Shown: positions 23,622 to 32,648 of the stretch, piece after piece
Position numbering within the stretch: the stretch's first letter is position 1
How the letters are laid out: each line of letters begins with the position of its first letter
Assembly (NCBI GenBank): GCA_900545815.1
Contig: URAM01000001.1
Span: 1 to 64,000, forward strand
DNA length: 64,000 bases
Origin: an uncultured Eubacteriales bacterium
GTDB taxonomy: Bacteria > Bacillota > Clostridia > Oscillospirales > Oscillospiraceae
Direction: 5' to 3'
The notes under the pieces: generated by a model
Seen by the model: only the letters and a program-made list of their open reading frames with translations
Database searches by the model: none
What the model was told of the DNA's origin: nothing
Translations under genes and position numbers: made by a program

Positions 23622-25700
23622 GTGCTGAAATTCGGTGAAAAGATCGTCAAACTGCGTATACCCATTCTCATCGTCAGTATCCTGCTGCTCATTCCGGCAG
23701 CGATCGGATACTTCAACACCCGTATCAACTACGACATCCTGTACTACCTGCCCAAGGACATCGACACCATGCAGGGTCAGGACGTCTTGATGGATGAATT
23801 TGGGAAAGGCGCCTATGCGCTGTTTGTCTGTGAGGGCATGGAGTACAAGGACGTCGCCAACCTCAAAACCGACATTGAAAACGTAGACCATGTGGCACAG
23901 GTCATCTGGTATGACTCTGTTGCCGACCTGTCCGTTCCGGTGGATGTGCTGCCGGATAAGATCAAGGATGTGTTCAATTCCAAGGACGGGGACGCCACCT
24001 TGATGGCCATCTTCTTCGACACCACCACTTCGGCGGACGAGACCATGGATGCCATTGAGGAGATTCGGAGCATCTCCGGAAAGCAGTGCTTCCTGTCCAG
24101 TATGTCCGCTATCGTCACGGATACCAAGAACCTGGTCAACCAGGAATTGGTTCCCTACGTTGTCATCGCCGTGGTGCTCTGCTGCATCGTCCTGGCGGTG
24201 ACCATGGACTCCTTTGTTATCCCAGTGCTGTTCATGCTGAGCATTGGCATGGCTATCATCTACAACCTGGGCACCAACGTGTTCAAAGGAGAGATCTCCT
24301 TCATCACCATGTCTCTGGTGGCTGTCCTCCAGCTGGGCGTGACCATGGACTACTCCATCTTCCTATGGGGCAGTTACAAGGAACAGCGGGAGAGCATAGC
24401 AGATAAGAACGAGGCCATGGCTCACGCCATCGCCGCCACCATCACCTCGGTGACCGGTTCTTCCCTGACCACCATCGCTGGCTTCATCGCCCTGTGCTTC
24501 ATGAGCTTCACCTTGGGACTGGATATGGGCGTGGTCATGGCCAAGGGCGTCCTGCTGGGCGTCATCTGCTGTGTCACCGTGCTGCCTTCCTTGATCTTGG
24601 TCTTTGATAAGGCCATCTGGAAGACCGCTCACAAGACCGTCCACCTGCCCACTGACGGCTTGAGCGAGTTCGTCATGAAGCACTACAAGCTGTTCGCCGT
24701 CATCATGGTCGTCCTGTGGATCCCGGCTCTGTACGGCAACGCCAACTACAATGTCTACTACAAGCTGGACAACAGTTTGCCCGATTACCTGCCCTCCGTG
24801 CAGGCCAACCAGGAGCTGAACAAAAAATTCGATATGAACTCCGTGGAAATGATCCTCTGTCGGGATGACCTGTCCCAGAAGGAGGTCAAGGCCATGCTGA
24901 AAGAGATTCAGAACGTGGACGGCATCAACTTTGCTCTGGGTCTGAACTCCCTCACCGGTGACCTGGTGCCTGATGAGCTGATTCCCCAGTTGGCACGGGA
25001 GAAAATGGAGAGCGGCGGCTATCAGCTGCTGATGCTCAGCTCCAAATATGAAGTCGCCACCGATGAGGTCAATGCCCAGTGCAACAAGGTGGAGCAGATC
25101 CTGAAGAAGTACGACGAAAAGGGGATGCTCATCGGGGAGGCACCCTGTACTCGTGACCTGATCAAGATCACCGACCACGACTTCATGGTGGTCAGTGCGG
25201 TCTCCATCCTGGCCATCTTCGTCATCATCCTGCTGGTGCTGAAATCCATCTCCCTGCCGGTCATCCTGGTGGCCGTCATCGAGCTGGCCATCTACATCAA
25301 CATGGCTCTGGCCTACTTCACCGGTACCACGCTGCCCTTCATCGCCTCTATCTGTATCGGCACCATCCAGTTGGGCGCTACCGTGGACTACGCCATCCTG
25401 ATGACCACCCGTTACAAAAAGGAGCGTATGGCTGGCTGTTCCAAGGAGGAGGCCGTCAAGATTGCCTTGTCTACCTCCATCCACTCCATCATGTCCAGCG
25501 CTCTGGGCTTCTTCGCCGCCACCATCGGCGTGGGGCTTTACTCCGATGTGGACTTGATCGGCTCCCTGTGCCTGCTCATGGCACGCGGCGCCATCATCAG
25601 TATGTTTGTTGTCATCTTTATCATGCCCAGTATGTATATGCTGCTTGATAAACTCATCTGTAAAACCACCCTCGGCTTACGCAATACGGTGGATGTCTAA
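23622..25700 (+). CDS. MMPL/RND-superfamily exporter
   Basis: Membrane exporter of 692 residues with twelve predicted helices in two homologous halves: one helix, a large outer loop, then five helices. Each half has the MMPL signature around the proton-relay aspartate: QLGVTMDYSIFL in the first, QLGATVDYAIL in the second. Drug, lipid and glycolipid export are known for the family. The start is GTG 23622 with GGAAGGAAGGGA just upstream; the frame is open to 23571 but that would place an operator inside the coding region. It heads a two-gene operon with the lipoprotein at 25715 and is controlled by the divergent TetR. Confidence 0.92.
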   Translation: MLKFGEKIVKLRIPILIVSILLLIPAAIGYFNTRINYDILYYLPKDIDTMQGQDVLMDEFGKGAYALFVCEGMEYKDVANLKTDIENVDHVAQVIWYDSVADLSVPVDVLPDKIKDVFNSKDGDATLMAIFFDTTTSADETMDAIEEIRSISGKQCFLSSMSAIVTDTKNLVNQELVPYVVIAVVLCCIVLAVTMDSFVIPVLFMLSIGMAIIYNLGTNVFKGEISFITMSLVAVLQLGVTMDYSIFLWGSYKEQRESIADKNEAMAHAIAATITSVTGSSLTTIAGFIALCFMSFTLGLDMGVVMAKGVLLGVICCVTVLPSLILVFDKAIWKTAHKTVHLPTDGLSEFVMKHYKLFAVIMVVLWIPALYGNANYNVYYKLDNSLPDYLPSVQANQELNKKFDMNSVEMILCRDDLSQKEVKAMLKEIQNVDGINFALGLNSLTGDLVPDELIPQLAREKMESGGYQLLMLSSKYEVATDEVNAQCNKVEQILKKYDEKGMLIGEAPCTRDLIKITDHDFMVVSAVSILAIFVIILLVLKSISLPVILVAVIELAIYINMALAYFTGTTLPFIASICIGTIQLGATVDYAILMTTRYKKERMAGCSKEEAVKIALSTSIHSIMSSALGFFAATIGVGLYSDVDLIGSLCLLMARGAIISMFVVIFIMPSMYMLLDKLICKTTLGLRNTVDV

Positions 25701-25714
25701 GGAGGGACTTTGAG

Positions 25715-27838
25715 ATGAAAAAAAGAATGTTATCTCTGGCTTTGGCAGTGGGTATGACCCTGACCACCCTGACCGGCTGTGGCAGCAGCACCGGCGCTTC
25801 CAGCTCGGAAGGCGCGGACGGCTCTGCCACCGCTGCCGACCCAGTGACCACTGCGGCAGAGCAGCTTTTGAAGCACAGCGACACCGCTGGCAAGGAAGAA
25901 ACCGTCTATGTCATTGCTGACGCCAATGGCAAGGCCAACAAGGTCATCGTCAGCGAGTGGCTGAAGAACCAGAAGGGTTCCGATACCTTGAAAGATCAGT
26001 CCAACCTAAAGGACGTCAAAAACGTCAAGGGCGACCAGGACTTCACCAAGGGCAGCGGCGATGAGCTGACTTGGAACGCCAAGGGCAGCGACATCTACTA
26101 CCAGGGCACCAGTGACAAGCAGCTGCCGGTGGATGTGACCGTCACCTATAAGCTCAACGGCAAGACCGTCTCTGCCAAGGAGCTGGACGGCGCTTCCGGC
26201 AAGCTGACCATGGAATTCACCTACAAGAACAACACCGGCAAGACCAAGAAGGTCAACGGCAAGAACGTGACCATCTATCAGCCCTTCCTGATGGTCTCCG
26301 GCCTCCTGGTGGACAACGATAAGATGTCCAACGTGGAAGTCACCAACGGCAAAGTCATCAACAGCGGCGACAAGACCGTGGTCGTGGGCATGGCACTGCC
26401 TGGCCTGGAGGAGAGCTTGGGTCTGGCTGATCTGACCGACAGCGACGGCAAGAAGATTGACATTGATGTGCCTCAGAAGGTCACCATCAAAGCGGATGTC
26501 TCCGACTTCTCCCTGCTCACCACCGTCACCATGGCGTCCAACAGCGCACTGGAAGAACTGAATCTGGACGATGTGGACTCGGTTGACGACCTGAAGGACT
26601 CCCTGAAAAAGCTGGGCGACAGCTCCAAAGAGCTGGTGGACGGCACCAAGAAACTGGAAGACGGCGTAGGCGAGCTCGACGACAAGAGCGGCGACCTGGC
26701 CGATGGCGTGGATCAGGTGAACCAGGGGGCAAAGGATTTGGATAAGGGTGCCAAAGACCTGAACAACGGCGCAAAGGATTTGGATGACGGCACCAACGAG
26801 CTGGCCACCCAGGTCAAGGATCTGCCCAGCTCTGCACAGCAGCTGCTGGACGGCGCCAAGAGCATCAAGTCCGCCCTGGGCAACGCCGACAGCAAGACCC
26901 AGACCATCTACACCGGCGCCGCTGCCATCGAGGAAGGCGCACAGCAGATGTCCGATAACCTGAAGAACACCAACGGCAAGAGCATCTACGAAGCCGCAGC
27001 CGGCATCCAGGAAGGTGCCGCAAAGGTCACCAGTGGCGCAGCAAAGCTGTCTGACGGGCTGAACACCGCAGCAGCTAACTTGGATGAATCCATCAAGCTG
27101 CTGAACGCCGCAGTGGGTCAGCTGGAAGATTTGCAGAAGACTACGGAAGACACCACAACGCTGCAAACCTATGGCGCGCTCATCAAAGAGATCAAGGGCA
27201 GCATCCAGTATCAGCAGGGCGTGAAGCAGGCACTCACAAGCACCTTACAGTCTGGTATCACCAGCATCAAGGGGGGCGCAACCCTCATCGACACCTACGC
27301 CGGTAAGATCGCCGACGGCTCCGTGAAGCTGGTGGAAGGCGCAGCAAAGCTGGAGGCTGGCGCAAAGGCCATCCAGAGCGGCGTAGACACTATGATCTCC
27401 GGCAACAACGGCCAGAACCTGAACGCCATGATCGCCGGCCTGAGCATGCTGAGCCAGCAGAGTGGCAAGCTGGTAGCTGGCACCCAGAAGCTGGCGGACG
27501 GCTCCGGTAAGCTGCTGGCAGGTACCGACACCCTGACCGAAGGCACCGGCAAGCTGGCAAGCGGCACCGGCGAACTGTCTGACGGCACCGACAAGCTCAT
27601 CAGCGGCATCGGCGAGCTGCTGGACGGCTCCAAGGATTTGGCGGAAGGCATGGCCAAGTTCGATGAGGAAGGCATCCAGAAGCTGACCAGCCTCACTGAC
27701 GGCGACTTGGGCGACATCGTAGATCGCCTGGAGGCGGTGCAGGACTATGCCAAGGAATACAAGTCCTACGGCGGCTGCCCTGCTGGCCTGGAGTGCAGCA
27801 CCAAGTTCATCTACAAGACCGATTCCATCGGGGAATGA
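25715..27838 (+). CDS. YhgE/Pip-like lipoprotein with heptad repeats, partner of the exporter
   Basis: A lipoprotein of 707 residues; the signal peptide ends in the lipobox LTGC (Cys 22). An N-terminal beta-rich part (about 60-280) is followed by long helical stretches built on seven-residue repeats of the form G-A-x-x-L-x-x-G (for example QGAKDLDKGAKDLNNGAKDL), as in YhgE/Pip and other proteins encoded with MMPL exporters. It would form long extracellular coiled coils that may guide substrate through the wall. The last 25 residues contain two cysteines (GGCPAGLECS). It follows the exporter by 14 bases with AAGGAGG. A terminator ends the operon. Function is inferred from partnership. Confidence 0.82.
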   Translation: MKKRMLSLALAVGMTLTTLTGCGSSTGASSSEGADGSATAADPVTTAAEQLLKHSDTAGKEETVYVIADANGKANKVIVSEWLKNQKGSDTLKDQSNLKDVKNVKGDQDFTKGSGDELTWNAKGSDIYYQGTSDKQLPVDVTVTYKLNGKTVSAKELDGASGKLTMEFTYKNNTGKTKKVNGKNVTIYQPFLMVSGLLVDNDKMSNVEVTNGKVINSGDKTVVVGMALPGLEESLGLADLTDSDGKKIDIDVPQKVTIKADVSDFSLLTTVTMASNSALEELNLDDVDSVDDLKDSLKKLGDSSKELVDGTKKLEDGVGELDDKSGDLADGVDQVNQGAKDLDKGAKDLNNGAKDLDDGTNELATQVKDLPSSAQQLLDGAKSIKSALGNADSKTQTIYTGAAAIEEGAQQMSDNLKNTNGKSIYEAAAGIQEGAAKVTSGAAKLSDGLNTAAANLDESIKLLNAAVGQLEDLQKTTEDTTTLQTYGALIKEIKGSIQYQQGVKQALTSTLQSGITSIKGGATLIDTYAGKIADGSVKLVEGAAKLEAGAKAIQSGVDTMISGNNGQNLNAMIAGLSMLSQQSGKLVAGTQKLADGSGKLLAGTDTLTEGTGKLASGTGELSDGTDKLISGIGELLDGSKDLAEGMAKFDEEGIQKLTSLTDGDLGDIVDRLEAVQDYAKEYKSYGGCPAGLECSTKFIYKTDSIGE

Positions 27839-27860
27839 TACACATTATAATAACGTGCAG

Positions 27861-27893
27861 AAAGAGCGAACCAATTTTGGTTCGCTCTTTCTT
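27861..27893 (+). terminator. Terminator of the MMPL operon
   Basis: AAAGAGCGAACCA, 4-base loop, TGGTTCGCTCTTT. Works on either strand. Confidence 0.88.
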
Positions 27894-27999
27894 GTGCGGC
27901 GTGAAGAATACGGTATCCTTGCGTCGATTGACAAAAAGAAAACGTCTTGACTGACAATGGTACAAAGTCAGATAAGACGTTTTTTCTGTCTTCATATAC

Positions 28000-28061
28000 A
28001 TTAGATACAAGGGGATTCAAAGGATGGAATATTAGATACAAGGGGATTCAAAGGATGGAAT
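28000..28061. repeat. Tandem duplication of a 31-bp unit
   Basis: The unit beginning ATTAGATACAAGGGGATTCA occurs twice without any change, 28000-28030 and 28031-28061. It abuts the left inverted repeat. It could be accessory recombinase-binding sites or a simple duplication. Confidence 0.9.
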
Positions 28062-28083
28062 ATTTCGCAGAGTTCACCACTCT
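28061..28083 (-). repeat. Left inverted repeat of the putative invertible segment
   Basis: On the minus strand it reads AGAGTGGTGAACTCTGCGAA plus ATA. Fourteen bases are identical to 29551-29564 and 20 of 23 match overall. Locally the site also lies in a perfect hairpin TTCGCAGAGT / ACTCTGCGAA. Confidence 0.75.
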
Positions 28084-28113
28084 GCGAACCCTAATCTTTC
28101 TTGTTACAACGAT

Positions 28114-28142
28114 ATTATAACACGGCATATCCACTAAATCAA
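28114..28142 (-). promoter_or_regulatory. Strong outward promoter inside the putative invertible segment
   Basis: Minus strand TTGATT, 17-base spacer, perfect TATAAT. It points left, away from sipW. If the segment between the inverted repeats flipped, it would lie about 120 bases before sipW and point into that operon. Confidence 0.75.
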
Positions 28143-28345
28143 CAGTTTATCCATAATTTGAAAGAGAAAATTGCAAATTTTTTGGGAGTATTTCAAGCTT
28201 TTGAAAAACTAGGCATCACATGACTCCTCGTGAAAGGCTCCAGCGCAGTCAAATCCGCAGTCTAAGGTTGGCGCACAATGCGAGTAAAATAGGAGTGTGG
28301 TCTAATCCGGGCTGCAAATATGATGACAAGGAGGTTTTTTCAAAC

Positions 28346-29467
28346 ATGGCAAAAGGCGAGAACATCTTCAAGCGCAAGGATGGCCGGTGGGAAGCGAGGT
28401 ATATCAAAGGGTATGAGTTATCCGGCAAGATCAAGTATGGGTTTTGTTATGGTAAGACATACCGAGAGGCAAAGGAGAAAGTGACCAAGTGCAAAGCGGC
28501 GATCCTCAACGGGAAAGCGCTGCCTGCTCTAGGCTCTCGGCACCGGTTTGCGTTCTACTGCGATGAATGGCTGCGCCTGCGCAAGCCCAAAGTGAAGGAG
28601 GCAACGTACATTAAATATGATACGGTGCTGAAAAAGTACATCAAACTTCGGCTGGGGGGCTGTTTTCCTCTGGGGATGACCAGTGGATTGATCGACAGCT
28701 TCACCAAGGAACTGCTGTTTGAGGAGGAGCTGGCGCCCAAAACGGTTCACGACATCCTGGTGGTGCTGCACGGAGTGCTCAAGTACACGGCAACCCAATT
28801 TCCAGGGATATTCCCCGACCTTGAGATCAACTACCCCAAGGAATGCCGGAAGGAGATGCGGGTGCTCTCCCACGAGGAACAGCATCGGTTTATCCAGTAT
28901 CTGCTGGAAGATATGGACGCCTGTCGATTTGGCGTGCTGCTGACGCTGTTCACTGGTATGCGCATCGGGGAACTTTGCGCCCTGCAATGGGCGTGTATCT
29001 CCCTCCAAGAAAAAACGCTCAGCGTCACGGCCACATTACAGCGGCTGCGTGATACTGAGCGCATGGACGTGGACGGCGCACGCACGAGAATCGTGACGGG
29101 AACACCAAAGAGTCATACTTCTGTGAGAACCATCCCACTGACAGAGTTTGCATCTGCGCTTTGTGCGAAGATGTATCCGGAAAACCCAGCTGCTTATGTT
29201 TTAACGGGAACGGAGCGTTTTATGGAGCCACGGACGCTGCAATACCGGCTGGGGAAATACACCCGAGCGTGCGGCTTAGAAGGGGTGCATTTCCACACCC
29301 TCCGGCATACCTTCGCCACCCGCGCCGTGGAGGTGGGCTTTGAGATCAAGTCCCTTTCCGAAGTTCTGGGACACGCCAACACAACGATCACGCTAGATCG
29401 CTATGTCCACTCCTCCATGAAGCTGAAACGGGACAACATGAGCAAATTGGCAACTGCATGGCATTGA
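28346..29467 (+). CDS. Tyrosine site-specific recombinase/integrase
   Basis: Recombinase of 373 residues. The N-terminus (KGENIFKRKDGRWEARY) is an arm-type binding domain as in Tn916-like integrases; a core-binding SAM-like domain follows (about 60-160). The catalytic domain has TGMRIGEL (first Arg), a lysine region, HTLRHTFATR (His-x-x-Arg), LGHANTTITL (second His) and the nucleophile Tyr in DRYVH. All key residues are present. ATG 28346 has AAGGAGG nine bases upstream; the frame is open from 28220 but without a binding site. It lies within 23-bp inverted repeats and beside a surface-fibre operon, so promoter inversion is a likely job; no other mobile-element gene is seen. An element integrase remnant is the alternative. 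Confidence 0.93.
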   Translation: MAKGENIFKRKDGRWEARYIKGYELSGKIKYGFCYGKTYREAKEKVTKCKAAILNGKALPALGSRHRFAFYCDEWLRLRKPKVKEATYIKYDTVLKKYIKLRLGGCFPLGMTSGLIDSFTKELLFEEELAPKTVHDILVVLHGVLKYTATQFPGIFPDLEINYPKECRKEMRVLSHEEQHRFIQYLLEDMDACRFGVLLTLFTGMRIGELCALQWACISLQEKTLSVTATLQRLRDTERMDVDGARTRIVTGTPKSHTSVRTIPLTEFASALCAKMYPENPAAYVLTGTERFMEPRTLQYRLGKYTRACGLEGVHFHTLRHTFATRAVEVGFEIKSLSEVLGHANTTITLDRYVHSSMKLKRDNMSKLATAWH

Positions 29468-29550
29468 TCTGCGCAGTCAAACTTCTGTGTCCTTTTTGTG
29501 GTAAGTCTTGAAAATCCCGCATTTCCCAGCCTTTGAGGGCGCATTTTGAT

Positions 29551-29573
29551 AGAGTGGTGAACTCCACGAAAAA
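29551..29573 (+). repeat. Right inverted repeat of the putative invertible segment
   Basis: AGAGTGGTGAACTCCACGAA plus AAA; partner of 28061-28083 in inverted orientation, 14 bases exact and 20 of 23 overall. It lies 69 bases before the sipW start. No promoter is evident between here and sipW. Confidence 0.75.
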
Positions 29574-29641
29574 GCACCTGCGCAGCACGTCTCAGAAGGG
29601 GAGCGCGGCTATCCGCAGTGGGAAGAAGTGAGAATAGACCT

Positions 29642-30202
29642 ATGAACCGATCAATAAAAAAAACCTGGAACATCATCAGCGGCATCCTTGTCGCCTTGAC
29701 TGTGCTCCTGGCGGTGCTTCTGGTGGGGGCAAGGGTGATCGGTTTACAGGTGTTCAGCGTCCTGTCTGGCTCCATGGAGCCGACCTATCATACCGGAGCA
29801 CTGATCTATGTCAAGAAAGTAGACCCTTACACCATCCAGGCAGGGCAGCCGATCACCTTTATGCTGGATGAGGACACCATCGCCACCCACCGTGTGGTGG
29901 CCGTTGTACCGGATGAGAAGGATCCCTCCGTGATTCGATTCCGCACCAAAGGGGACGCCAATGCGGCGGAGGATGGGGGATTGGTACATTATAAGAATGT
30001 ATTGGGCACGCCGGTTTTCTCCATTCCTTACCTGGGCTATGTGGCCAACTACATCCAGCACCCGCCCGGAATGTATGTGGCCATCTCCGTCGGAGCGGTG
30101 CTGCTGCTGTTGTTGTTCCTTCCGGACATCTTTGCGGAGGAGAAAAAGACCCCTGGGAAGAAGCGGCAGAACAACGGCTCGTCCCAGGAAAAAGGTCAGT
30201 AA
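29642..30202 (+). CDS. sipW: SipW-type signal peptidase I
   Basis: Membrane serine protease of 186 residues that removes signal peptides from TasA/camelysin-like proteins. Membrane segments at about 13-36 and 138-160. SVLSGSMEPTYHTG carries the nucleophile Ser; ATHRVVAV carries the catalytic His, making it an ER-type Ser/His signal peptidase like SipW rather than a Ser/Lys type. The tail is basic. ATG 29642 is preferred over GTG 29618, although its ribosome binding site (GAAGTGAG) is weak. First gene of the fibre operon, directly ahead of five proteins whose signal peptides have the SipW-cognate form. No promoter is seen close upstream in the present orientation. Confidence 0.9.
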   Translation: MNRSIKKTWNIISGILVALTVLLAVLLVGARVIGLQVFSVLSGSMEPTYHTGALIYVKKVDPYTIQAGQPITFMLDEDTIATHRVVAVVPDEKDPSVIRFRTKGDANAAEDGGLVHYKNVLGTPVFSIPYLGYVANYIQHPPGMYVAISVGAVLLLLLFLPDIFAEEKKTPGKKRQNNGSSQEKGQ

Positions 30203-30295
30203 AGCACAAGCAGCACAGCCGTTCGTTTGAGGGCAATGCCGCAAGGCTCCCTATAGATCATTCATTTATCACTATCAAAGGAGGTTTTCAAAAAA

Positions 30296-30952
30296 ATGAA
30301 AACAAAGAGAAAGGCGCTTCTCCTGACCTTCTGCGCGGTATTGCTAGTTGTCGCGTCTGTGTTAGGAACGATCGCTTACTTGACCGCCAACGATAAGGTT
30401 ACCAACACCTTCACCGTTGGTCAAGTGGCGATTAACCTGGACGAAGCAAAGGTCACGGAAGATGGCGAGGCTGTCACTCCCGCTGAACGTGTGAAGGCCA
30501 ACAGCTACAAACTGCTGCCCGGTCACACCTACACCAAGGATCCCACGGTCACTGTTCTCAAAGGCAGCGAATCCAGCTACATCAAGATGACCGTTACCTT
30601 TACCAAGGCAAAGGAACTGGATGCCATCTTTGCTCCGAACGGTGCAAATCTTACCAGTATTTTCAAAGACTATGATTCTGATTACTGGATTGCCAAGGGC
30701 AACACGGAGAACACAGATGCCAATACCCGTACCTATGAGTTCTGGTACAAAGAAGCGGTTGACGCTCCTACTACCGATGTAAAACTGGACGCACTGTTTG
30801 ATTCTATCACGGTTCCAAATAATATTACCGGCAAACAGCTGGCCACTATTCAAGGCATGATGATCACAGTCAACGCTTACGCCATCCAGGCTGACGGCTT
30901 TGAGACTGCTGCAAAAGCATGGGATGCTTTCCCTAAGGGTACTACTCCCTAA
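30296..30952 (+). CDS. TasA/camelysin-like secreted subunit 1
   Basis: A secreted protein of 218 residues. The N-terminus is basic, then hydrophobic, then GTIAYLTANDKVTNTFTVG, the signal form cut by SipW-type peptidases (G-T-x-A-x-x-T...TNTFTVG). The remainder is a beta-sandwich domain with ITVNAYAIQADGF near the end, as in TasA and CalY (camelysin), which polymerise into biofilm fibres through donor-strand exchange. AAGGAGG lies 12 bases ahead of ATG. It is separated from the next gene by 100 bases. Which of the five subunits is the major fibre protein cannot be told. No sorting signal. Confidence 0.87.
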   Translation: MKTKRKALLLTFCAVLLVVASVLGTIAYLTANDKVTNTFTVGQVAINLDEAKVTEDGEAVTPAERVKANSYKLLPGHTYTKDPTVTVLKGSESSYIKMTVTFTKAKELDAIFAPNGANLTSIFKDYDSDYWIAKGNTENTDANTRTYEFWYKEAVDAPTTDVKLDALFDSITVPNNITGKQLATIQGMMITVNAYAIQADGFETAAKAWDAFPKGTTP

Positions 30953-31052
30953 TCATACACTATTTTAACGAAAAAGGGAACCGTTTTGCGGAGATATTCT
31001 TCTGCTGGACGGAGATTTCTCAAGGATAAGTGACGAAAGGAGAACGAATACA

Positions 31053-31664
31053 ATGAAAAACAGACGCAACGTGAGCAATAAGACCGTTGCCATCCTGTTG
31101 GCGCTGGTTCTGGCCATCGGCTGCGCCGTGGGCGGCACCCTTGCCTGGCTGATTTCTGAGACTAAGCCGGTGGTCAACACCTTTACTTATGGCGATATTA
31201 ACATTGACCTGTACGAACATGAGTACAATGCAGGAGAAAACAATCTCGGAACAGAGAAGACCACGAAGGTTGATAACTACAAAATCATCCCTGGTGTTGA
31301 CCTGCCGAAAGACCCGACTGTTGAGGTCAAGGCCAACTCCGAGGCTTGCTGGCTGTTCGTGAAGGTGGAAGAACAGGGCACTTTTGTCGCTGATAAAGTT
31401 ACCTATGAGATTGCGAATGGTTGGACTGCTCTTACAGGTCACACTGGCGTCTACTATCGCGCGGTTGATGCGGTAACTGCCGATACTTCCTTTGATGTCC
31501 TCAAGGATAACAAGGTCACTGTCAGCGACACTCTGACCAAGGAGGATATTAAGGGTATCACCACCAAACCCACGCTGACCTTCACGGCCTATGCCGTTCA
31601 GAAGGACGGCAGTACTAATGCCGCCGATGCTTGGGCAAAGATTCCTACTACCACTAATCCTTAA
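31053..31664 (+). CDS. TasA/camelysin-like secreted subunit 2
   Basis: A protein of 203 residues with signal peptide ending in GGTLAWLISETKPVVNTFTYG, the SipW-cognate type. The mature part has KIIPGVDLPKDPTVEVKA, ACWLFVKVEE and LTFTAYAVQKDG, the sandwich pattern shared with its neighbours at 30296 and 36540. The ribosome binding site AAAGGAG is clear. The W after LA instead of Y or F marks it and the 36540 protein as one subgroup, and the three others as a second, which may reflect distinct places in a fibre. Extracellular matrix or pilus-like subunit by family; order of assembly is unknown. Confidence 0.85.
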   Translation: MKNRRNVSNKTVAILLALVLAIGCAVGGTLAWLISETKPVVNTFTYGDINIDLYEHEYNAGENNLGTEKTTKVDNYKIIPGVDLPKDPTVEVKANSEACWLFVKVEEQGTFVADKVTYEIANGWTALTGHTGVYYRAVDAVTADTSFDVLKDNKVTVSDTLTKEDIKGITTKPTLTFTAYAVQKDGSTNAADAWAKIPTTTNP

Positions 31665-31733
31665 TTAAGTATCCCCTCTGCACATACGCGGGTGCAGAAA
31701 CCATAAACAAACCAGATGAAGGAGAAACAGAAC

Positions 31734-32534
31734 ATGAAGAAGAAAATCACTGCGATCAGCCTGTGCGCAGCACTGCTGGCAATCGCAATCGTAGGCGCAT
31801 CCTTGGCTTACTTTACGGATACGGATGATGAAACCAACACCTTTACCGTTGGCAACGTTGACATCGACCTGATCGAGCAGCAGCGTGGCGAGAAGGGTCT
31901 TGTGCCCTTCCAGCAGAACAAAAAGCTCTATCCCATCGTAGGCTCTGCTCAGGGCGAAAAGGATAAGTATGGTATGCCGATCGCTAAGAACTATGTGGAC
32001 AAGGTGGTTACCGTCCAGAACAATGGTTCCGAAAAGGCTTACATCCGTGCTTATTTCGCCATTCCCTCCGCTCTGGATGATGGCTATGAAACCTTCAATG
32101 CTGGTCAGAACGTCCTGCACTTCAACTTTGGCAATAAGGTTGAAAATGGTACCATCACCTCCACCGAAGGCAAGGAGTGGATCTGGACACACGGCAACAA
32201 GTGGAATTACTTTGAAACTACGATGGTGGATGATGGCATCCGGTACAATGTGTACTATGCTGATTACTATCAGGCAGTTGATGCCGGTGCTACCACCGAA
32301 CAGTTCGTTCAGGGCGTTTACCTGGACAAGAGCTTTGATAGAAAAGACGGCAAGTGCTATGCATTCGGCAAGGAAATCACGCTGGATAATGGCTGGAACT
32401 GGAACGCTGTGAAGTGCCCCGTGTTCGCCGTGGCTTGCCAGGCAGAAGGCTTTGACAATGCGTCCGAAGCTATGACCGCAGCGTTCGGTGACAACTACAA
32501 CCCCTGGGGCGGTATTGCTACCAACTGGCAGTAA
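31734..32534 (+). CDS. TasA/camelysin-like secreted subunit 3
   Basis: The longest subunit of its set, 266 residues. The signal region reads GASLAYFTDTDDETNTFTVGNVDIDL, near-canonical for the SipW-dependent class. The mature domain contains NNGSEKAYIRAYFAIPSAL and FAVACQAEGFDN, corresponding to strands of the TasA/CalY fold, plus an inserted region of about 60 residues rich in aromatic residues (EWIWTHGNKWNYFE). ATG 31734 is chosen because AAGGAG precedes it by 10 bases; ATG 31716 lies upstream of that site. Followed by a 380-base region of hairpins before the next gene. Confidence 0.86.
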   Translation: MKKKITAISLCAALLAIAIVGASLAYFTDTDDETNTFTVGNVDIDLIEQQRGEKGLVPFQQNKKLYPIVGSAQGEKDKYGMPIAKNYVDKVVTVQNNGSEKAYIRAYFAIPSALDDGYETFNAGQNVLHFNFGNKVENGTITSTEGKEWIWTHGNKWNYFETTMVDDGIRYNVYYADYYQAVDAGATTEQFVQGVYLDKSFDRKDGKCYAFGKEITLDNGWNWNAVKCPVFAVACQAEGFDNASEAMTAAFGDNYNPWGGIATNWQ

Positions 32535-32648
32535 GGTGATTTTGGATGGTCGAGGCGCCTTTTGCGTATGACCACGGCCATCCGCCCCCTCGGCTTCACT
32601 GGCGCTGCCGCCAGTGGAAGCCCTAACAAAGTTCATCCTTGAACTACG

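Larger units (their letters stand above)
27931..28107 (-). ncRNA. Candidate short transcript from the invertible promoter to a terminator
   Basis: A strong minus-strand promoter (28142-28114) predicts a start near 28107. Reading left, the RNA would cross a perfect 10-bp hairpin (28064-28088) and a tandem repeat, then reach a terminator: stem AAAACGTCTT with CTGAC (27939-27955) pairing to GTCAG and AAGACGTTTT (27967-27983), followed on this strand by TTTTCTTTTT. No open frame of note lies inside. The RNA may be only the OFF product of a promoter switch. The whole intergenic stretch 27839-28345 holds no gene. Confidence 0.5.

Noticed and set aside
24363..25484. 373-residue antisense frame within the MMPL gene
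   Set aside because: Low-complexity, rich in Asp, His and Gln; shadow of a membrane protein gene.
28000..28061. CRISPR-like repeat
   Set aside because: Only two adjoining copies with no spacer between and no cas genes.
28220..28345. N-terminal extension of the recombinase from 28220
   Set aside because: No ribosome binding site; ATG 28346 has a strong one and the family N-terminus begins there.
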